Shown: positions 42,049 to 52,825, counted from the first letter of the stretch. The stretch: 64,000 nt of DNA from Stenotrophomonas rhizophila (GCF_001704155.1 NZ_CP016294.1:3531501-3595500); one strand, 5' to 3'. Made by a program: numbers and translations. Notes: generated by a model not told the origin, from the letters alone.

Positions 42049-42588
42049 TCAGCCGGCGAACCCGCCTTCGGCGAGGTAGTCCAGTTCTTCCGGCGTTGGC
42101 ATCCGCCCCAGCACCGCATTGCGGTGCGGGAAACGCCCGAAGCGGCGGATGATGTCGCGGTGCAGTTCGGCATACTGCAGGTATTCCTTGTCGCCCAGCA
42201 CGTCGAACATGGCGACCGAACGTTCCTGGTCCTGCGGGTCTTCGGAATGCTCGAACGGCAGGTAGATGAAGGCGCGCAGCTTGGGCACCAGCTGCAGGTC
42301 CAGGCCTTCTTCCACTGCGCGCATGGCGTAGTGGCGGGCCAGGCCGTCGGTGGCGTAGGAATGGGCGGTGTCGCGGAAGCAGTTGCGCGGAAACTGGTCG
42401 AGCAGGATCATCAGCGCCAGCGCGCCATCGGCCGTTTCCAGCCAATGCTCGCGCGCACGGCGTGCGGCAGCGAAGTGTTCGTCGAGGAATGCCTCGCGGA
42501 AACGCGCATCGAACGCGTCATCGCGCGCGAACCACTGCTGCGGTCCCGCGTTGCGCCAGAATTCCACTACTTTTGCCGCCACGTCCAT
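42049..42588 (-). CDS. DUF924 family protein
   Basis: 179-aa soluble alpha-helical protein with family blocks FWRNAGPQQWFARDDAFDARF, ALALMILLDQFPRNCFRDTA and YLPFEHSEDPQDQERSVAMF. DUF924 has a TPR-like fold and no firmly known activity. It is single, divergent from the amidohydrolase pair and convergent with grxD over a shared terminator. Confidence 0.92.
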   Translation of the reverse strand: MDVAAKVVEFWRNAGPQQWFARDDAFDARFREAFLDEHFAAARRAREHWLETADGALALMILLDQFPRNCFRDTAHSYATDGLARHYAMRAVEEGLDLQLVPKLRAFIYLPFEHSEDPQDQERSVAMFDVLGDKEYLQYAELHRDIIRRFGRFPHRNAVLGRMPTPEELDYLAEGGFAG

Positions 42589-42830
42589 TCACTACCCCTG
42601 CGGGCGGCGCGCCATCCCGGCGCCCACCCATGCCATTACCATCATTCGTCAACGCGCAGGTGGCGGACCGACTTGCCGTTGCGCCATATAAGCTTAAGCG
42701 CCTCGATACCGATCTGGATATGGTTTTCTTGGCAAGAGGGCGGCGGACCGGGCATGCACTTGGCCACTTGGCAACGCGCCGGCCAGCGGCTAGCGTCGCG
42801 GGGGATCTTTCACGCCGCATCGGGGATGAC

Positions 42831-44240
42831 ATGCGTACACGATTGACCGCCGGGCTGGGTCTGGCGCTGTTCACCTTGGCTGCGCCTTCGGCGCCGGCAG
42901 CATCGCGCTTCACCCAGGACCCCTACCCCAGCACCTATGCGCCGATCGCCTCGGCGCCGGTGCTGATCCGCAACGCCACCGTGCTTACCGGCACCGGCGC
43001 GCGCCTGGAGCATGCCGACCTGCTGCTGCGCGATGGCCGCATCGCCGCGCTGGGCAGCGCGCTGGAGGCACCGGCCAACGCGGTGCAGGTCGATGGCACC
43101 GGCAAGTGGGTCACCCCCGGCATCATCGACGTGCATTCGCACCTGGGCGTGTATCCCAGCCCCGGGGTCGGTGCGCATGCGGATGGCAATGAAATGACCG
43201 CACCGGTGACCGCCAACGTGTGGGCCGAGCATTCGGTATGGCCGCAGGACCCGGGCTTTGCCGCCGCGCTGGCCGGCGGGGTGACCTCGATGCAGGTGCT
43301 GCCCGGCTCGGCCAACCTGGTCGGCGGGCGCGGGGTGACCTTGAAGAACGTCCCGGCCACCACCTACCAGGCCATGAAGTTCCCCGGTGCGCCGTGGGGC
43401 CTGAAGATGGCCTGCGGCGAAAACCCCAAGCGGGTGTATGGCGGCGGCAAAGGTGTTGCGCCGGGTACGCGCATGGGCAACGTGGCCGGCTACCGCGCTG
43501 CCTTCATCGACGCCAGCGAATACCTGGCCAAGAACGCCCCGAAGAAGGTCAAGAAGAAGCGCTGGTTCGGCGGCAGCGACAAGGGCGACAGCGCCGGCGA
43601 TACCGGTGGCAAGCGCGACCTGAAGCTGGACACGCTGGCCGGCGCCATCGACGGCGACATCCGCGTGCACATCCACTGCTACCGCGCCGATGAAATGGCC
43701 ACCATGCTGGACCTGTCCAAGGAGTTCGGCTTCAAGATCGCCGCGTTCCACCACGGCGTGGAGGCCTACAAGCTGGCCGACCGGCTGGCCGCCGAAGGCG
43801 TCTGCGGTGCGCTCTGGGCCGACTGGTGGGGCTTCAAGATGGAAGCCTTTGACGGCATCCAGGAAAACATCGCGCTGGTGGACCGCCCGGCCAACAGCTG
43901 CGCGATCGTGCATTCGGATTCGCCCGAAGGCATCCAGCGGCTCAACCAGGAGGCCGCCAAGGTGATCGCCAACGCGCGCCGCGCCGGCATGCAGATCGCG
44001 CCCGAGCGCGCCATCGGCTGGCTGACCTTCAACGCCGCCCGCTCGCTGGGCGTGGAGAAGCAGACCGGCAGCCTGGAGGTGGGCAAGATGGGCGATGTGG
44101 TGGTGTGGAACGGCAGCCCCTTCAGTTCCTACGCGCTGGCCGAGAAGGTCTACATCGACGGCCACCAGGTCTACGACCGCCAGGACGTGCGCCGGCAGCC
44201 ACTGTCGGACTTCATGCTCGGCCAGGAGGCACGCCCATGA
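42831..44240 (+). CDS. Secreted amidohydrolase-family protein
   Basis: 469-aa periplasmic metal-dependent hydrolase; signal peptide ends near APA-ASR (after residue 23). Metal ligands appear in TPGIIDVHSHLG (HxH), IHCYRADEM, FHHGVEAYK and the Asp in IVHSDSPEG, so the active site looks complete. A basic, low-complexity insertion (NAPKKVKKKRWFGGSDKGDSAG) near 225-250 is unusual. The related C-terminal pattern TGSLEVGKMGDVVVW is typical of the imidazolonepropionase/dihydroorotase-like group. The second paralogue overlaps by ATGA, so the two probably act together. The substrate is unknown. Confidence 0.88.
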   Translation: MRTRLTAGLGLALFTLAAPSAPAASRFTQDPYPSTYAPIASAPVLIRNATVLTGTGARLEHADLLLRDGRIAALGSALEAPANAVQVDGTGKWVTPGIIDVHSHLGVYPSPGVGAHADGNEMTAPVTANVWAEHSVWPQDPGFAAALAGGVTSMQVLPGSANLVGGRGVTLKNVPATTYQAMKFPGAPWGLKMACGENPKRVYGGGKGVAPGTRMGNVAGYRAAFIDASEYLAKNAPKKVKKKRWFGGSDKGDSAGDTGGKRDLKLDTLAGAIDGDIRVHIHCYRADEMATMLDLSKEFGFKIAAFHHGVEAYKLADRLAAEGVCGALWADWWGFKMEAFDGIQENIALVDRPANSCAIVHSDSPEGIQRLNQEAAKVIANARRAGMQIAPERAIGWLTFNAARSLGVEKQTGSLEVGKMGDVVVWNGSPFSSYALAEKVYIDGHQVYDRQDVRRQPLSDFMLGQEARP

Positions 44241-45508
44241 CCGGCACCCGCGTACTGCAGCGCAGCCTGCTGCTTCTTGCACTGCTTGGCGCCGCGCCGG
44301 CGAGCTGGGCGCAGGATCTGCTGATCCGCAATGCCACGGTACACACCGCCAGCGCGCGCGGCAGCCTGAAGCACGGCGATGTGCTGGTCCAGGGCGGCGT
44401 GATCCGCGCCGTGGGCACCGGTTTGGTCGCGCCTGCCGGCGCCACGGTGGTGGAGGCCAACGGTCGCCCGCTCACCCCGGCGTTGTTTGGCGGCATCACC
44501 GACATCGGCATCGACGAAGTGTCCGGTGAGTCCACCACGGTGGACAGCGGCCTCAAGCTGGAAGACCAGCCGCTGCGCCCCGAATTCGACGTGACGCTGG
44601 CCTACAACCCGGCCTCGGTACTGATCCCGGTGGCACGGCTGGACGGCATCGGCTTCACCGCCCTGGGGGCCAACACCAGTGGCAGCTTCATCGCCGGCCA
44701 GGGCGGGGTGATGCGGCTGGACGGCAGCGCCGATCCGATCGGCCCGCGCGCGCTGTTCATCCGGCTCGGCGCGTCCGGTGCCGAACTCACCGGCAGCTCG
44801 CGGGCGGCGCAGTGGATGCTGCTGGAGCAGATGGTGAGCGAAGCGCGCAACCGGGTGCCGGTCGATTCGCCGCATGCCCTGCTCACCCCTGCCGGCCGCG
44901 CCACGCTGGCCCGCTACCTGGCGGGCCAGGGGCGGTTGGTGGTGGAGGTGGACCGCGCGGCGGACATCCGCCAGCTGCTGCGCTGGGCGGCGCGCGAGAA
45001 GGTGAGCATCGCCATTGCCGGCGGTGCCGAGGCGTGGCGGGTGGCGCCACTGCTGGCCCAGGCGAAGGTGCCGGTGTTCGTCGATGCGCTGGGCAACCTG
45101 CCCACCAGTTTCGACCAGCTCGGTGCGACCCTGGAAAACGCCGCGCGGCTGCACGCCGCCGGGGTGCAGGTCAGCTTCGCCCAGCGCGACGATGCCTCGC
45201 ACAATGCGCGCAAGATGCGGCAGTTGGCGGGCAATGCCGTGGCCAACGGCCTGCCCTGGCAGGACGGCCTGGCCGGGCTGACCCGGGTGCCGGCGCAGGT
45301 GCTGGGCGTGGGTGACACGCTGGGCAGCATCGAGCCGGGCAAGCTGGCCGACCTGGTGCTGTGGGAAGGCGACCCGCTGGACGTGGGCCACTACGCCGAG
45401 CAGGTCTGGCTGGGCGGCCGCGCCATGCCGATGCGCTCGCGCCAGACCGAACTGCGCGACCGCTACGCCGCCCCGGCCACCCGCGAACCCAGGGCGTATT
45501 CGCGATAA
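44237..45508 (+). CDS. Amidohydrolase-like protein lacking the HxH metal motif
   Basis: 423-aa exported paralogue of the preceding gene, with signal peptide ending at SWA-QDL (after residue 25). The overall layout is retained (LLIRNATVHTASARG at the start, LGSIEPGKLADLVLWEGDPL at the end), but where active amidohydrolases have the HxH motif it reads LTPALFGGITDIGIDEVSGE, and later His ligands are also hard to find. It is probably a non-catalytic partner of the upstream enzyme or uses a different chemistry. Translationally coupled to it (ATGA). Confidence 0.85.
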   Translation: MTGTRVLQRSLLLLALLGAAPASWAQDLLIRNATVHTASARGSLKHGDVLVQGGVIRAVGTGLVAPAGATVVEANGRPLTPALFGGITDIGIDEVSGESTTVDSGLKLEDQPLRPEFDVTLAYNPASVLIPVARLDGIGFTALGANTSGSFIAGQGGVMRLDGSADPIGPRALFIRLGASGAELTGSSRAAQWMLLEQMVSEARNRVPVDSPHALLTPAGRATLARYLAGQGRLVVEVDRAADIRQLLRWAAREKVSIAIAGGAEAWRVAPLLAQAKVPVFVDALGNLPTSFDQLGATLENAARLHAAGVQVSFAQRDDASHNARKMRQLAGNAVANGLPWQDGLAGLTRVPAQVLGVGDTLGSIEPGKLADLVLWEGDPLDVGHYAEQVWLGGRAMPMRSRQTELRDRYAAPATREPRAYSR

Positions 45509-45525
45509 GGTCCGCTCACCCACCC

Positions 45526-45550
45526 GTAGAGCCAGGCCCTGCCTGGCTGC
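45526..45550 (+). repeat. GTAG-type REP element
   Basis: GTAGAGCCAGGC (45526-45537), then CCTGCCTGGCTGC: a GTAG start followed by an imperfect palindrome, matching the S. maltophilia REP layout. The same word in reverse complement occurs twice inside the M23 peptidase gene at 48.9 kb. Confidence 0.75.
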
Positions 45551-45566
45551 ACCGCCAAGGAACGTC

Positions 45567-46202
45567 ATGACCCTGCGCTGGTACTTCGATTTCGTCTCAC
45601 CGTTCGCCTACCTGCACTGGCAGCAGCTGAAAACGCTGCCGCAGTTCGAGCGCATCACCCCGGTGCCGATCGCGCTGGGCGCGGTGCTGCACCACCTGGG
45701 CAACCTGGGCCCGGCCGAAATCCCGGCCAAGCGCCGCTTCACCTACCGCCAGGTGCTGTGGCAGGCGCAGCAGCAGGGCGTGCCGCTGCGCTTCCCGCCC
45801 GGCCACCCGTTCAACCCGCTGGCGGCCCTGCGCCTGTGCCTGGCGGCGGACGCCACGCCGGCGTCGGTGGACATCCTGTTCAACTGGATCTGGCGCGACG
45901 GCCGCGCGGCCGATACGCCACAGGCCCTGGCCCTGCCGGCGGCAATGCTGGACGTGGGCGACGTCGTGGCCGCCGTCTCGGCGCCGTCGGTCAAGGAACA
46001 GCTGCGCCAGAACACCGAGGCGGCCATCGCCGCCGGTGTGTTCGGGGTCCCCACCCTGTCCATCGATGGCGAGCTGTTCTGGGGCAACGAAAGCCACGCG
46101 TTGATGGCGGCGGTGTTGGCCGACCCCGGTCTTCTGCAGCAGCCGGAATGGCAGCGGATCGACACGCTGCCGGTGGCGGTGGAGCGCAGCCGGCCAAGCT
46201 GA
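45567..46202 (+). CDS. 2-hydroxychromene-2-carboxylate isomerase-like (DsbA-fold) protein
   Basis: 211-aa kappa-class GST/DsbA-fold protein with the opening LRWYFDFVSPFAYLHWQQL, where the Ser of SPFAY would activate glutathione, and the cis-Pro region FGVPTLSIDGELFWGNE. Family members isomerise 2-hydroxychromene-2-carboxylate in naphthalene breakdown, but no other aromatic-degradation genes are here, so the substrate is probably different. It is 58 bp after the amidohydrolase pair with a REP between. Confidence 0.88.
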   Translation: MTLRWYFDFVSPFAYLHWQQLKTLPQFERITPVPIALGAVLHHLGNLGPAEIPAKRRFTYRQVLWQAQQQGVPLRFPPGHPFNPLAALRLCLAADATPASVDILFNWIWRDGRAADTPQALALPAAMLDVGDVVAAVSAPSVKEQLRQNTEAAIAAGVFGVPTLSIDGELFWGNESHALMAAVLADPGLLQQPEWQRIDTLPVAVERSRPS

Positions 46203-46285
46203 CCGGCGTGGTCAGGCAGCCGGACGCGATTTGAGATAGCTTTCACACTTTCGAACGGACACCCTGCCTGGAGGGGGCAAACAGG

Positions 46286-47230
46286 ATGCGCATCGGAATC
46301 GTGGTCGACTCTGCCTGTGATCTACCGCAGGACTTCATCCAGCAGCACAACATCGTGCTGCTGCCCATCACCGTCCGGATTGGCGAGGCCGTGCTGGCCG
46401 ACCACCGCGACGAACAGGCCACCCTGAGTTTCCTGCACGCCCACGTGGCCGAGCATGGCGCCGAGGCCGAAACCATTCCCTTCAGCGTGGTGCAGATCCG
46501 TGATCTGTTCCTGGGCAAGCTGGTGATCGATTACGACCATGTGTTCTGCATGACGATCACCAAGACCCGCAGCCCGATCCACGACAACGCGATGCAGGCC
46601 AGCTTCGCCATCCTCAACGACTACAAGCCGGTGCGCCAGGCGGCGGGTCACAACTCGCCGTTCGCGCTGCGCGTGCTGGACACCCAGAACCTGTTCGCCG
46701 CGCAGGGCGTGACTGCAGTGGAAGCGGTGCGCCTGCGCGACAGCGGCGCCGGCGTGCAGCAGATCCGCGAGCGGCTGGAGCAGCTGGCCTTGAACGTGCA
46801 CGGGTACATGGTCACCCGCGACCTGTATTACATGCGCGCCCGCGCCCGCCACAAGGGCGACCGCAGCGTGGGCCTGATCAGCGCGGCGCTGGGCAGCGCG
46901 CTGGACATCAAGCCGGTGCTGCACGGCTACCGCGGCACCACCGGCCCGGTGGCCAAGATCAAGGGCTTCGACAATGCGGTGCAGAAGCTGTTCGACTTCG
47001 TCGGCCAACGGGTCAAGGGTGGCCTGATGACGCCCACGGTGTGTGTGAGCTACGGCGGCGAGCTGGCCGACCTGCAGGCGCTGCCGGGCTATGCCAGCCT
47101 GCGCGAGACCTGCAAGGCGCACGGGGTGGACGTGTACGAATCGGTGATGAGCCTGACCGGCATGGTCAACGTGGGCAAGGGCGCGGTCACGATTGGTTTT
47201 GCCGACGAACCGCACACCTTCAGCGCTTGA
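46286..47230 (+). CDS. DegV-family fatty-acid-binding protein
   Basis: 314-aa cytosolic protein with the DegV opening MRIGIVVDSACDLPQDFI and the conserved TITKTRSPIHDNAM region. DegV/FakB proteins hold a fatty acid for phosphorylation by FakA in Gram-positives; no FakA kinase gene is nearby, so its role here is open. A good ribosome site (GGAGGGGG) precedes the ATG. It is a single gene followed by an unrelated small protein. Confidence 0.88.
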   Translation: MRIGIVVDSACDLPQDFIQQHNIVLLPITVRIGEAVLADHRDEQATLSFLHAHVAEHGAEAETIPFSVVQIRDLFLGKLVIDYDHVFCMTITKTRSPIHDNAMQASFAILNDYKPVRQAAGHNSPFALRVLDTQNLFAAQGVTAVEAVRLRDSGAGVQQIRERLEQLALNVHGYMVTRDLYYMRARARHKGDRSVGLISAALGSALDIKPVLHGYRGTTGPVAKIKGFDNAVQKLFDFVGQRVKGGLMTPTVCVSYGGELADLQALPGYASLRETCKAHGVDVYESVMSLTGMVNVGKGAVTIGFADEPHTFSA

Positions 47231-47310
47231 GCCAGCGGACGAGCGGCCGGTTTCTGCACACCGATTCCACCGTGCATCTGCCAGCCTTGGCGCATTCAAC
47301 GGAGACCACC

Positions 47311-47646
47311 ATGTCGCAGTATTTCATCAGCCTGCCGGACCCTTCCAAGGCACACGGCAACGATCCCGATCTTTCTTTCCGTTCGCAGAGCGCCGGCGGT
47401 TTCGCCGAGGAGCTGCAGGCCGCGCTGCGCACCACCGGCCTGTTCGACCGCTGGCGCGCCAAGCAGCCGGATCCCGATGCCGTCGAGCCGCAGTGGGGTG
47501 CAACCGACCCGAATGCGACCGTGACGGGTGAGCAGAAGGACCTGCGCATCAACCTGGTGGTCAGCACCACCATCAACAGCGATGTGCTGAAGGAGCGGCT
47601 GCGCCTGCTCGCCGGCCACCACTGGGAACTGCGCGACGTCCGGTAA
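47311..47646 (+). CDS. Hypothetical protein
   Basis: 111-aa soluble protein (MSQYFISLPDPSKAHGNDPD...) that I recognise only as a xanthomonad-type conserved hypothetical. No motif or signal peptide. The ATG follows GGAG by 6 nt. An imperfect 12-bp hairpin (47657-47668 with 47679-47690) lies 10 nt past the stop and may be its transcript end. Confidence 0.7.
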   Translation: MSQYFISLPDPSKAHGNDPDLSFRSQSAGGFAEELQAALRTTGLFDRWRAKQPDPDAVEPQWGATDPNATVTGEQKDLRINLVVSTTINSDVLKERLRLLAGHHWELRDVR

Positions 47647-47768
47647 AAACCGACCCGACCGGCGACGCCACCACAATCGCGTTGCCGGTCAGCTGCCCGT
47701 CAGGCATTTCACAGGACCTGTGCAGCGCGCTCCGGCATGGTGGGGTTGAACCTGCCCTGGAGTACTCG

Positions 47769-48734
47769 ATGCCGCTGCGCCTGCCTGCTTCCGCTTCCCT
47801 GCTTGCCCTTGCCCTGGCTGCCGCAACCCCGGCACTGGCACAGACACCGGCTACCCTGCCCGCGCCCATCGCTGAAGACGGCGCCGTGGCCACCGGCCCG
47901 CGCTCGGACCTGCATGCGCAGGTGCTGCTGGACCGGGAGCACTTTTCGCCGGGCCAGATCGACGGGCTGACGGGCTCCAACCAGAAGCGCGCGGTGGCCG
48001 GCTTCCAGGCCGCGCGCGGGCTGAAGGTGACCGGCGAGCTCGACGACGCCACCTGGCAGGCGCTGCAGCCGGACAGCACGCCGCCCCTGGCCAGCTACAC
48101 CCTCACCGCCGAAGACGTGGCGGGCCCCTTCCAGCCGATTCCGAAGAAGCCTGCCGAGCAGGCCAAGCTCAAGGCAATGGGCTTCACCTCGGTAGGCGAG
48201 GCACTCGGTGAGCGCTTCCATGCCGATCCCAAGCTGCTGCAGGCGCTCAACCCGGGCGTGGACCTGCGCAAGGCCGGCAGCACGATCCAGGTGCCGAACA
48301 TCGCTCCTGCTGCGCTGCCGAAGGCGGCCAAGCTGGTCATCGACAAGTCCGATTCGACGCTGCGCCTGTATGACGCGCAGGGCAAGGTGTACGCGCAGTT
48401 CCCGGTGTCGTCGGGCAGCCAGCACGACCCGCTGCCGATCGGCAAATGGAAGATCCTGGGCATCTCCCGCGATCCGCCGTTCCACTACAACCCGAAGCTG
48501 TTCTGGGATGCCAAGGCCGGCGACCGCAAGGCCACCCTGCCGCCCGGCCCGAACAATCCGGTGGGGCCGGTCTGGATCGATATTTCCAAACCGCATTACG
48601 GCCTGCATGGCACCCCCGAACCGGGCCACGTGGGCAAGACCGAATCGCACGGCTGCGTGCGGATGACCAACTGGGACGCGCTGCAGGTGGCCGATGCGGT
48701 GGACGCCTCGGTGCCCGTGGTGATGCAGGAGTAA
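47769..48734 (+). CDS. L,D-transpeptidase (YkuD family) with peptidoglycan-binding domain
   Basis: 321-aa exported enzyme; signal peptide to about ALA-Q (24). A PG-binding-1 domain (about 45-98, LDREHFSPGQIDGLTGSNQK) and a LysM-like linker (about 130-175) precede the catalytic YkuD domain (about 183-320) with the motif HGTPEPGHVGKTESHGCVRM; catalytic Cys in SHGCVR near residue 295. It would form 3-3 crosslinks or attach proteins to peptidoglycan in the periplasm. Six nt separate it from the M23 peptidase gene, a cell-wall remodelling pair. Confidence 0.93.
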   Translation: MPLRLPASASLLALALAAATPALAQTPATLPAPIAEDGAVATGPRSDLHAQVLLDREHFSPGQIDGLTGSNQKRAVAGFQAARGLKVTGELDDATWQALQPDSTPPLASYTLTAEDVAGPFQPIPKKPAEQAKLKAMGFTSVGEALGERFHADPKLLQALNPGVDLRKAGSTIQVPNIAPAALPKAAKLVIDKSDSTLRLYDAQGKVYAQFPVSSGSQHDPLPIGKWKILGISRDPPFHYNPKLFWDAKAGDRKATLPPGPNNPVGPVWIDISKPHYGLHGTPEPGHVGKTESHGCVRMTNWDALQVADAVDASVPVVMQE

Positions 48735-48740
48735 ACGACG

Positions 48741-49421
48741 ATGCTGACGCGATTGCTGGCACTGGGTGTAGTGATTGGCGTGGCCGGGTGGTGGTTGCTG
48801 GCGTCCGGGAATGATGTCCCGGAGAAGGCGGCTGCGGCGCAGGTGGTGGCCGCGCCGGTGGCAGCGGCGCCCTTGGCTGAAAGCCGCCAGGCAGGGCCTG
48901 GCGCACCCGGGGCGGATCCGCTTGCACCTGCAGCACCTGCTGAAGGCAGCCAGGCAGGGCCAGGCGCTGCCGCAGCCCCGTCGGGGCTGCTGTTGCCGGT
49001 GCAGGGGATCACGGCTGCGCAGCTGCAGGACACCTTTACCGATGCGCGCAGCCAGGGCCGGGTGCACGATGCCATCGATATCCTGGCGGCCGAAGGCACG
49101 CCGGTGCTGGCGGTGGCCGACGGCACCATCGAGAAGCTGTTCGACAGCGAGCGCGGCGGGCTGACCGTGTACCAGTTCGAGCCGGGCGGTACCTACTGCT
49201 ACTACTACGCGCACCTGCAGCGCTACGCCGACGGGCTGGCCGAGAAGCAGGCGGTCAAGCGCGGCGACGTGATCGGCTATGTCGGGCATACCGGCAACGC
49301 CAGCCCGGACGCCCCCCACCTGCACTTCGAGATCCACCGGCTGGGCCCGGAGAAGCAGTGGTGGAAGGGCGAGTCGCTCAATCCTTACCCGGTGCTGCGC
49401 GGTGAGCAGGCCCTGCCCTGA
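48741..49421 (+). CDS. M23-family (LytM) peptidase with REP-derived linker
   Basis: 226-aa membrane-anchored peptidase. An N-terminal signal anchor (about 4-22) is followed by an Ala/Pro-rich linker (about 28-82) and an M23 domain whose zinc ligands fit the His/Asp of [11 protein letters not shown] (about 107-117) and [10 protein letters not shown] (about 193-202). The [17 protein letters not shown] block is standard. It would cut peptidoglycan peptides or act as amidase activator. The linker is partly encoded by two REP-like sequences (48883-48904 and 48945-48966), giving repeats QAGPGA. Operon with the L,D-transpeptidase. Confidence 0.9.
   Translation: MLTRLLALGVVIGVAGWWLLASGNDVPEKAAAAQVVAAPVAAAPLAESRQAGPGAPGADPLAPAAPAEGSQAGPGAAAAPSGLLLPVQGITAAQLQDTFTDARSQGRVHDAIDILAAEGTPVLAVADGTIEKLFDSERGGLTVYQFEPGGTYCYYYAHLQRYADGLAEKQAVKRGDVIGYVGHTGNASPDAPHLHFEIHRLGPEKQWWKGESLNPYPVLRGEQALP
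48883..48966 (-). repeat. Two REP-like sequences inside coding DNA
   Basis: GCCAGGCAGGGCCTGGC occurs at 48886-48902 and GCAGCCAGGCAGGGCC at 48946-48961. Both match the reverse complement of the REP at 45526-45550 (17 and 16 exact bases). They are in frame within the M23 gene and encode QAGPGA-type linker repeats. Confidence 0.7.
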
Positions 49422-49550
49422 GCCCTGCCCGGCCGGCGTGGCTGAACCGGGATGGGGTGCGCAATTGGCCCGGCCGCCGCGAAGGTGCGAGAATCGCCGG
49501 CCCTCCCTTGCCGGTTGGCGCGTTGGCGCCGCCCTCCTGACCGAGATTAC

Positions 49551-50411
49551 GTGAAGACCCCCGAAAGCCTGCAGGCGCTGATCGAAGACGGCGTGATCGA
49601 CGAAGTACTGCGCCCGCTCAAGAGCGGCAAGGAAGCGGCCGTGTACGTCGTACGCAGCGGCGACGACGTGCGCTGCGCCAAGGTATACAAGGACATGGCC
49701 CAGCGCAGCTTCCAGCAGCGCGTGCAGTACCAGGAAGGCCGCAAGGTGCGGGGCAGCCGCGAGGCGCGCGCGGTGGGCAAGGCCAGCAAGTACGGCCGCA
49801 AGCAGCAGGAAACCGCCTGGAAGAACACCGAGGTCGATGCGCTGTACCAGCTGCGCGATGCCGGCGTGCGCGTGCCCGAGCCGCATGGGTATTTCCACGG
49901 CGTGCTGGTGATGGAGCTGGTGACCGATGCCGAAGGCTTCTCCGCCGCGCGCTTGGGCGAGGTTGAACTGGAGCCGGACCAGGCCCGTGAGTTCCACCGG
50001 ATCCTGGTGCGCCAGGTGGTCCTGATGCTGTGCTGCGGCCTGATCCACGGCGATCTGTCGCCGTACAACGTGCTGGTAGGCCCCGATGGCCCGGTGGTGA
50101 TCGACTTCCCGCAGGTGGTGAGCGCCGGTGGCAACAACGCCGCGCGCAGCATGCTGCTGCGCGACGTCAACAACCTCACCGCCTACCTGGGGCGTTCGGC
50201 CCCCGAGCTGCTGGACACCTGGTACGGCGAAGAGATGTGGGCGTTGTTCGAGGCCGGTGACCTGCTGCCGGACAGCCCGCTGACCGGTGAATTCGTCCAC
50301 GACGAATCCACCATCGACCTGGACAGCGTGCGCCACGCCATCAACGATGCGCGCGAAGAAGCGCTGATCCGCCAGCAGGGCCGCGAAGCGGCGGAAGAAG
50401 AAGACGCGTAA
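49551..50411 (+). CDS. RIO-type serine/threonine protein kinase
   Basis: 286-aa RIO kinase, an atypical protein kinase. ATP-binding lysine in GKEAAVYVVRSG...CAKVYKD, a RIO-specific insert (about 60-95, GRKVRGSREARAVGKASKYG), catalytic loop LIHGDLSPYNVLV (about 164-176) with Asp, and metal-binding Asp in VVIDFPQVV (about 183-191). C-terminal tail acidic. The start is GTG at 49551. In archaea and eukaryotes RIO kinases act in ribosome maturation; the bacterial role is not known. It converges on fghA with a gap of only 3 bp. Confidence 0.92.
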   Translation: MKTPESLQALIEDGVIDEVLRPLKSGKEAAVYVVRSGDDVRCAKVYKDMAQRSFQQRVQYQEGRKVRGSREARAVGKASKYGRKQQETAWKNTEVDALYQLRDAGVRVPEPHGYFHGVLVMELVTDAEGFSAARLGEVELEPDQAREFHRILVRQVVLMLCCGLIHGDLSPYNVLVGPDGPVVIDFPQVVSAGGNNAARSMLLRDVNNLTAYLGRSAPELLDTWYGEEMWALFEAGDLLPDSPLTGEFVHDESTIDLDSVRHAINDAREEALIRQQGREAAEEEDA

Positions 50412-50414
50412 GCG

Positions 50415-51245
50415 TCAGGCGTACAACGCCTTGGCGTGATACGCGATGTGCTCGCCGATGAACGTACCGATGAAGTAGTAGCTGTGGTCATACCCCGGCT
50501 GCATCCGCAGTTGCAGCGGATGCCCTGCCGCGGTGCACGCAGCCTGCAGCCACTGCGGCTGCAGCTGGCTGTCCAGGAACTCATCGCCTGCGCCCTGGTC
50601 GACCAGCAGCGGCAGCTTTTCGGCGGCCGTGGCCACCAGTTCGCTGGCATCCCACTGCGTCCAGCCGCTGCGATCCTCGCCCAGGTACGCGCCGAAGGCC
50701 TTCTGCCCCCACGGCACCCGGGTCGGGGCCACGATCGGCGAGAACGCCGAGACGCTACGGTAGCGCCCCGGATTGCGCAGCGCGATCACCAGCGCGCCAT
50801 GCCCGCCCATCGAATGCCCGCTGATGCTGCGCACGCCGGTGGCCGGCAGGTGCGCCTCGATCAGCGCCGGCAGCTCGTCGACGATGTAGTCGTGCATGCG
50901 GTAGTGCGCCGCCCAGGGCTGCTCGGTGGCATTGAGGTAGAACCCCGCGCCCTTGCCCAGGTCGTAGCCCTCGGCATCGGCCACATCATCGCCGCGCGGG
51001 CTGGTATCGGGCGCAACCAGGATCACGCCATGTTCCGCCGCATATCGCTGCGCGCCGGCCTTGGTGATGAAGTTCTGCTCGGTACAGGTCAGCCCGCTCA
51101 GCCAATACAGCACCGGCAGCTTCTGCGTGGCCGCCTGCGGCGGCAGGTACACGGCCACTTTCATTTCGCAGTTGAGCACCGCCGAGCGGTGCTGGTACAC
51201 GTCCTGCCAACCGCCGAAGGCGGCGCGGTGTTCGATGCGTTCCAT
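50415..51245 (-). CDS. fghA: S-formylglutathione hydrolase
   Basis: Serine esterase splitting S-formylglutathione to formate and glutathione, the last step of glutathione-dependent formaldehyde removal. 276 aa, the usual size. Catalytic Ser145 in SISGHSMGGHGALVIAL, Asp near GAGDEFLDSQ and His in PGYDHSYYFIGTFIGEH. Motif SGLTCTEQNFITKAG is characteristic of the family. Third gene of the frmR-adhC-fghA operon, 17 bp after adhC. Confidence 0.97.
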   Translation of the reverse strand: MERIEHRAAFGGWQDVYQHRSAVLNCEMKVAVYLPPQAATQKLPVLYWLSGLTCTEQNFITKAGAQRYAAEHGVILVAPDTSPRGDDVADAEGYDLGKGAGFYLNATEQPWAAHYRMHDYIVDELPALIEAHLPATGVRSISGHSMGGHGALVIALRNPGRYRSVSAFSPIVAPTRVPWGQKAFGAYLGEDRSGWTQWDASELVATAAEKLPLLVDQGAGDEFLDSQLQPQWLQAACTAAGHPLQLRMQPGYDHSYYFIGTFIGEHIAYHAKALYA

Positions 51246-51262
51246 GGGTATTCCCGCCGTGA

Positions 51263-52703
<1,441 letters not shown>

Positions 52704-52722
52704 GGAAACGCGACCAGAGAAC

Positions 52723-52741
52723 TATACTGGGGGATAGTATA
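52723..52741. promoter_or_regulatory. Probable FrmR operator
   Basis: TATACT (52723-52728), then GGGGGAT, then AGTATA (52736-52741): a G-tract between perfect inverted AT-rich arms, the format bound by CsoR/RcnR/FrmR-type repressors. It overlaps the promoter region of frmR (minus strand). Confidence 0.75.
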
Positions 52742-52825
52742 CACAGATCGAATCCGGGTGCTGCACGAGGCCATCACGGCCGTCCATGGATGCTCGTTCC
52801 AACCCCACCCCCAGCCGGACCGACG

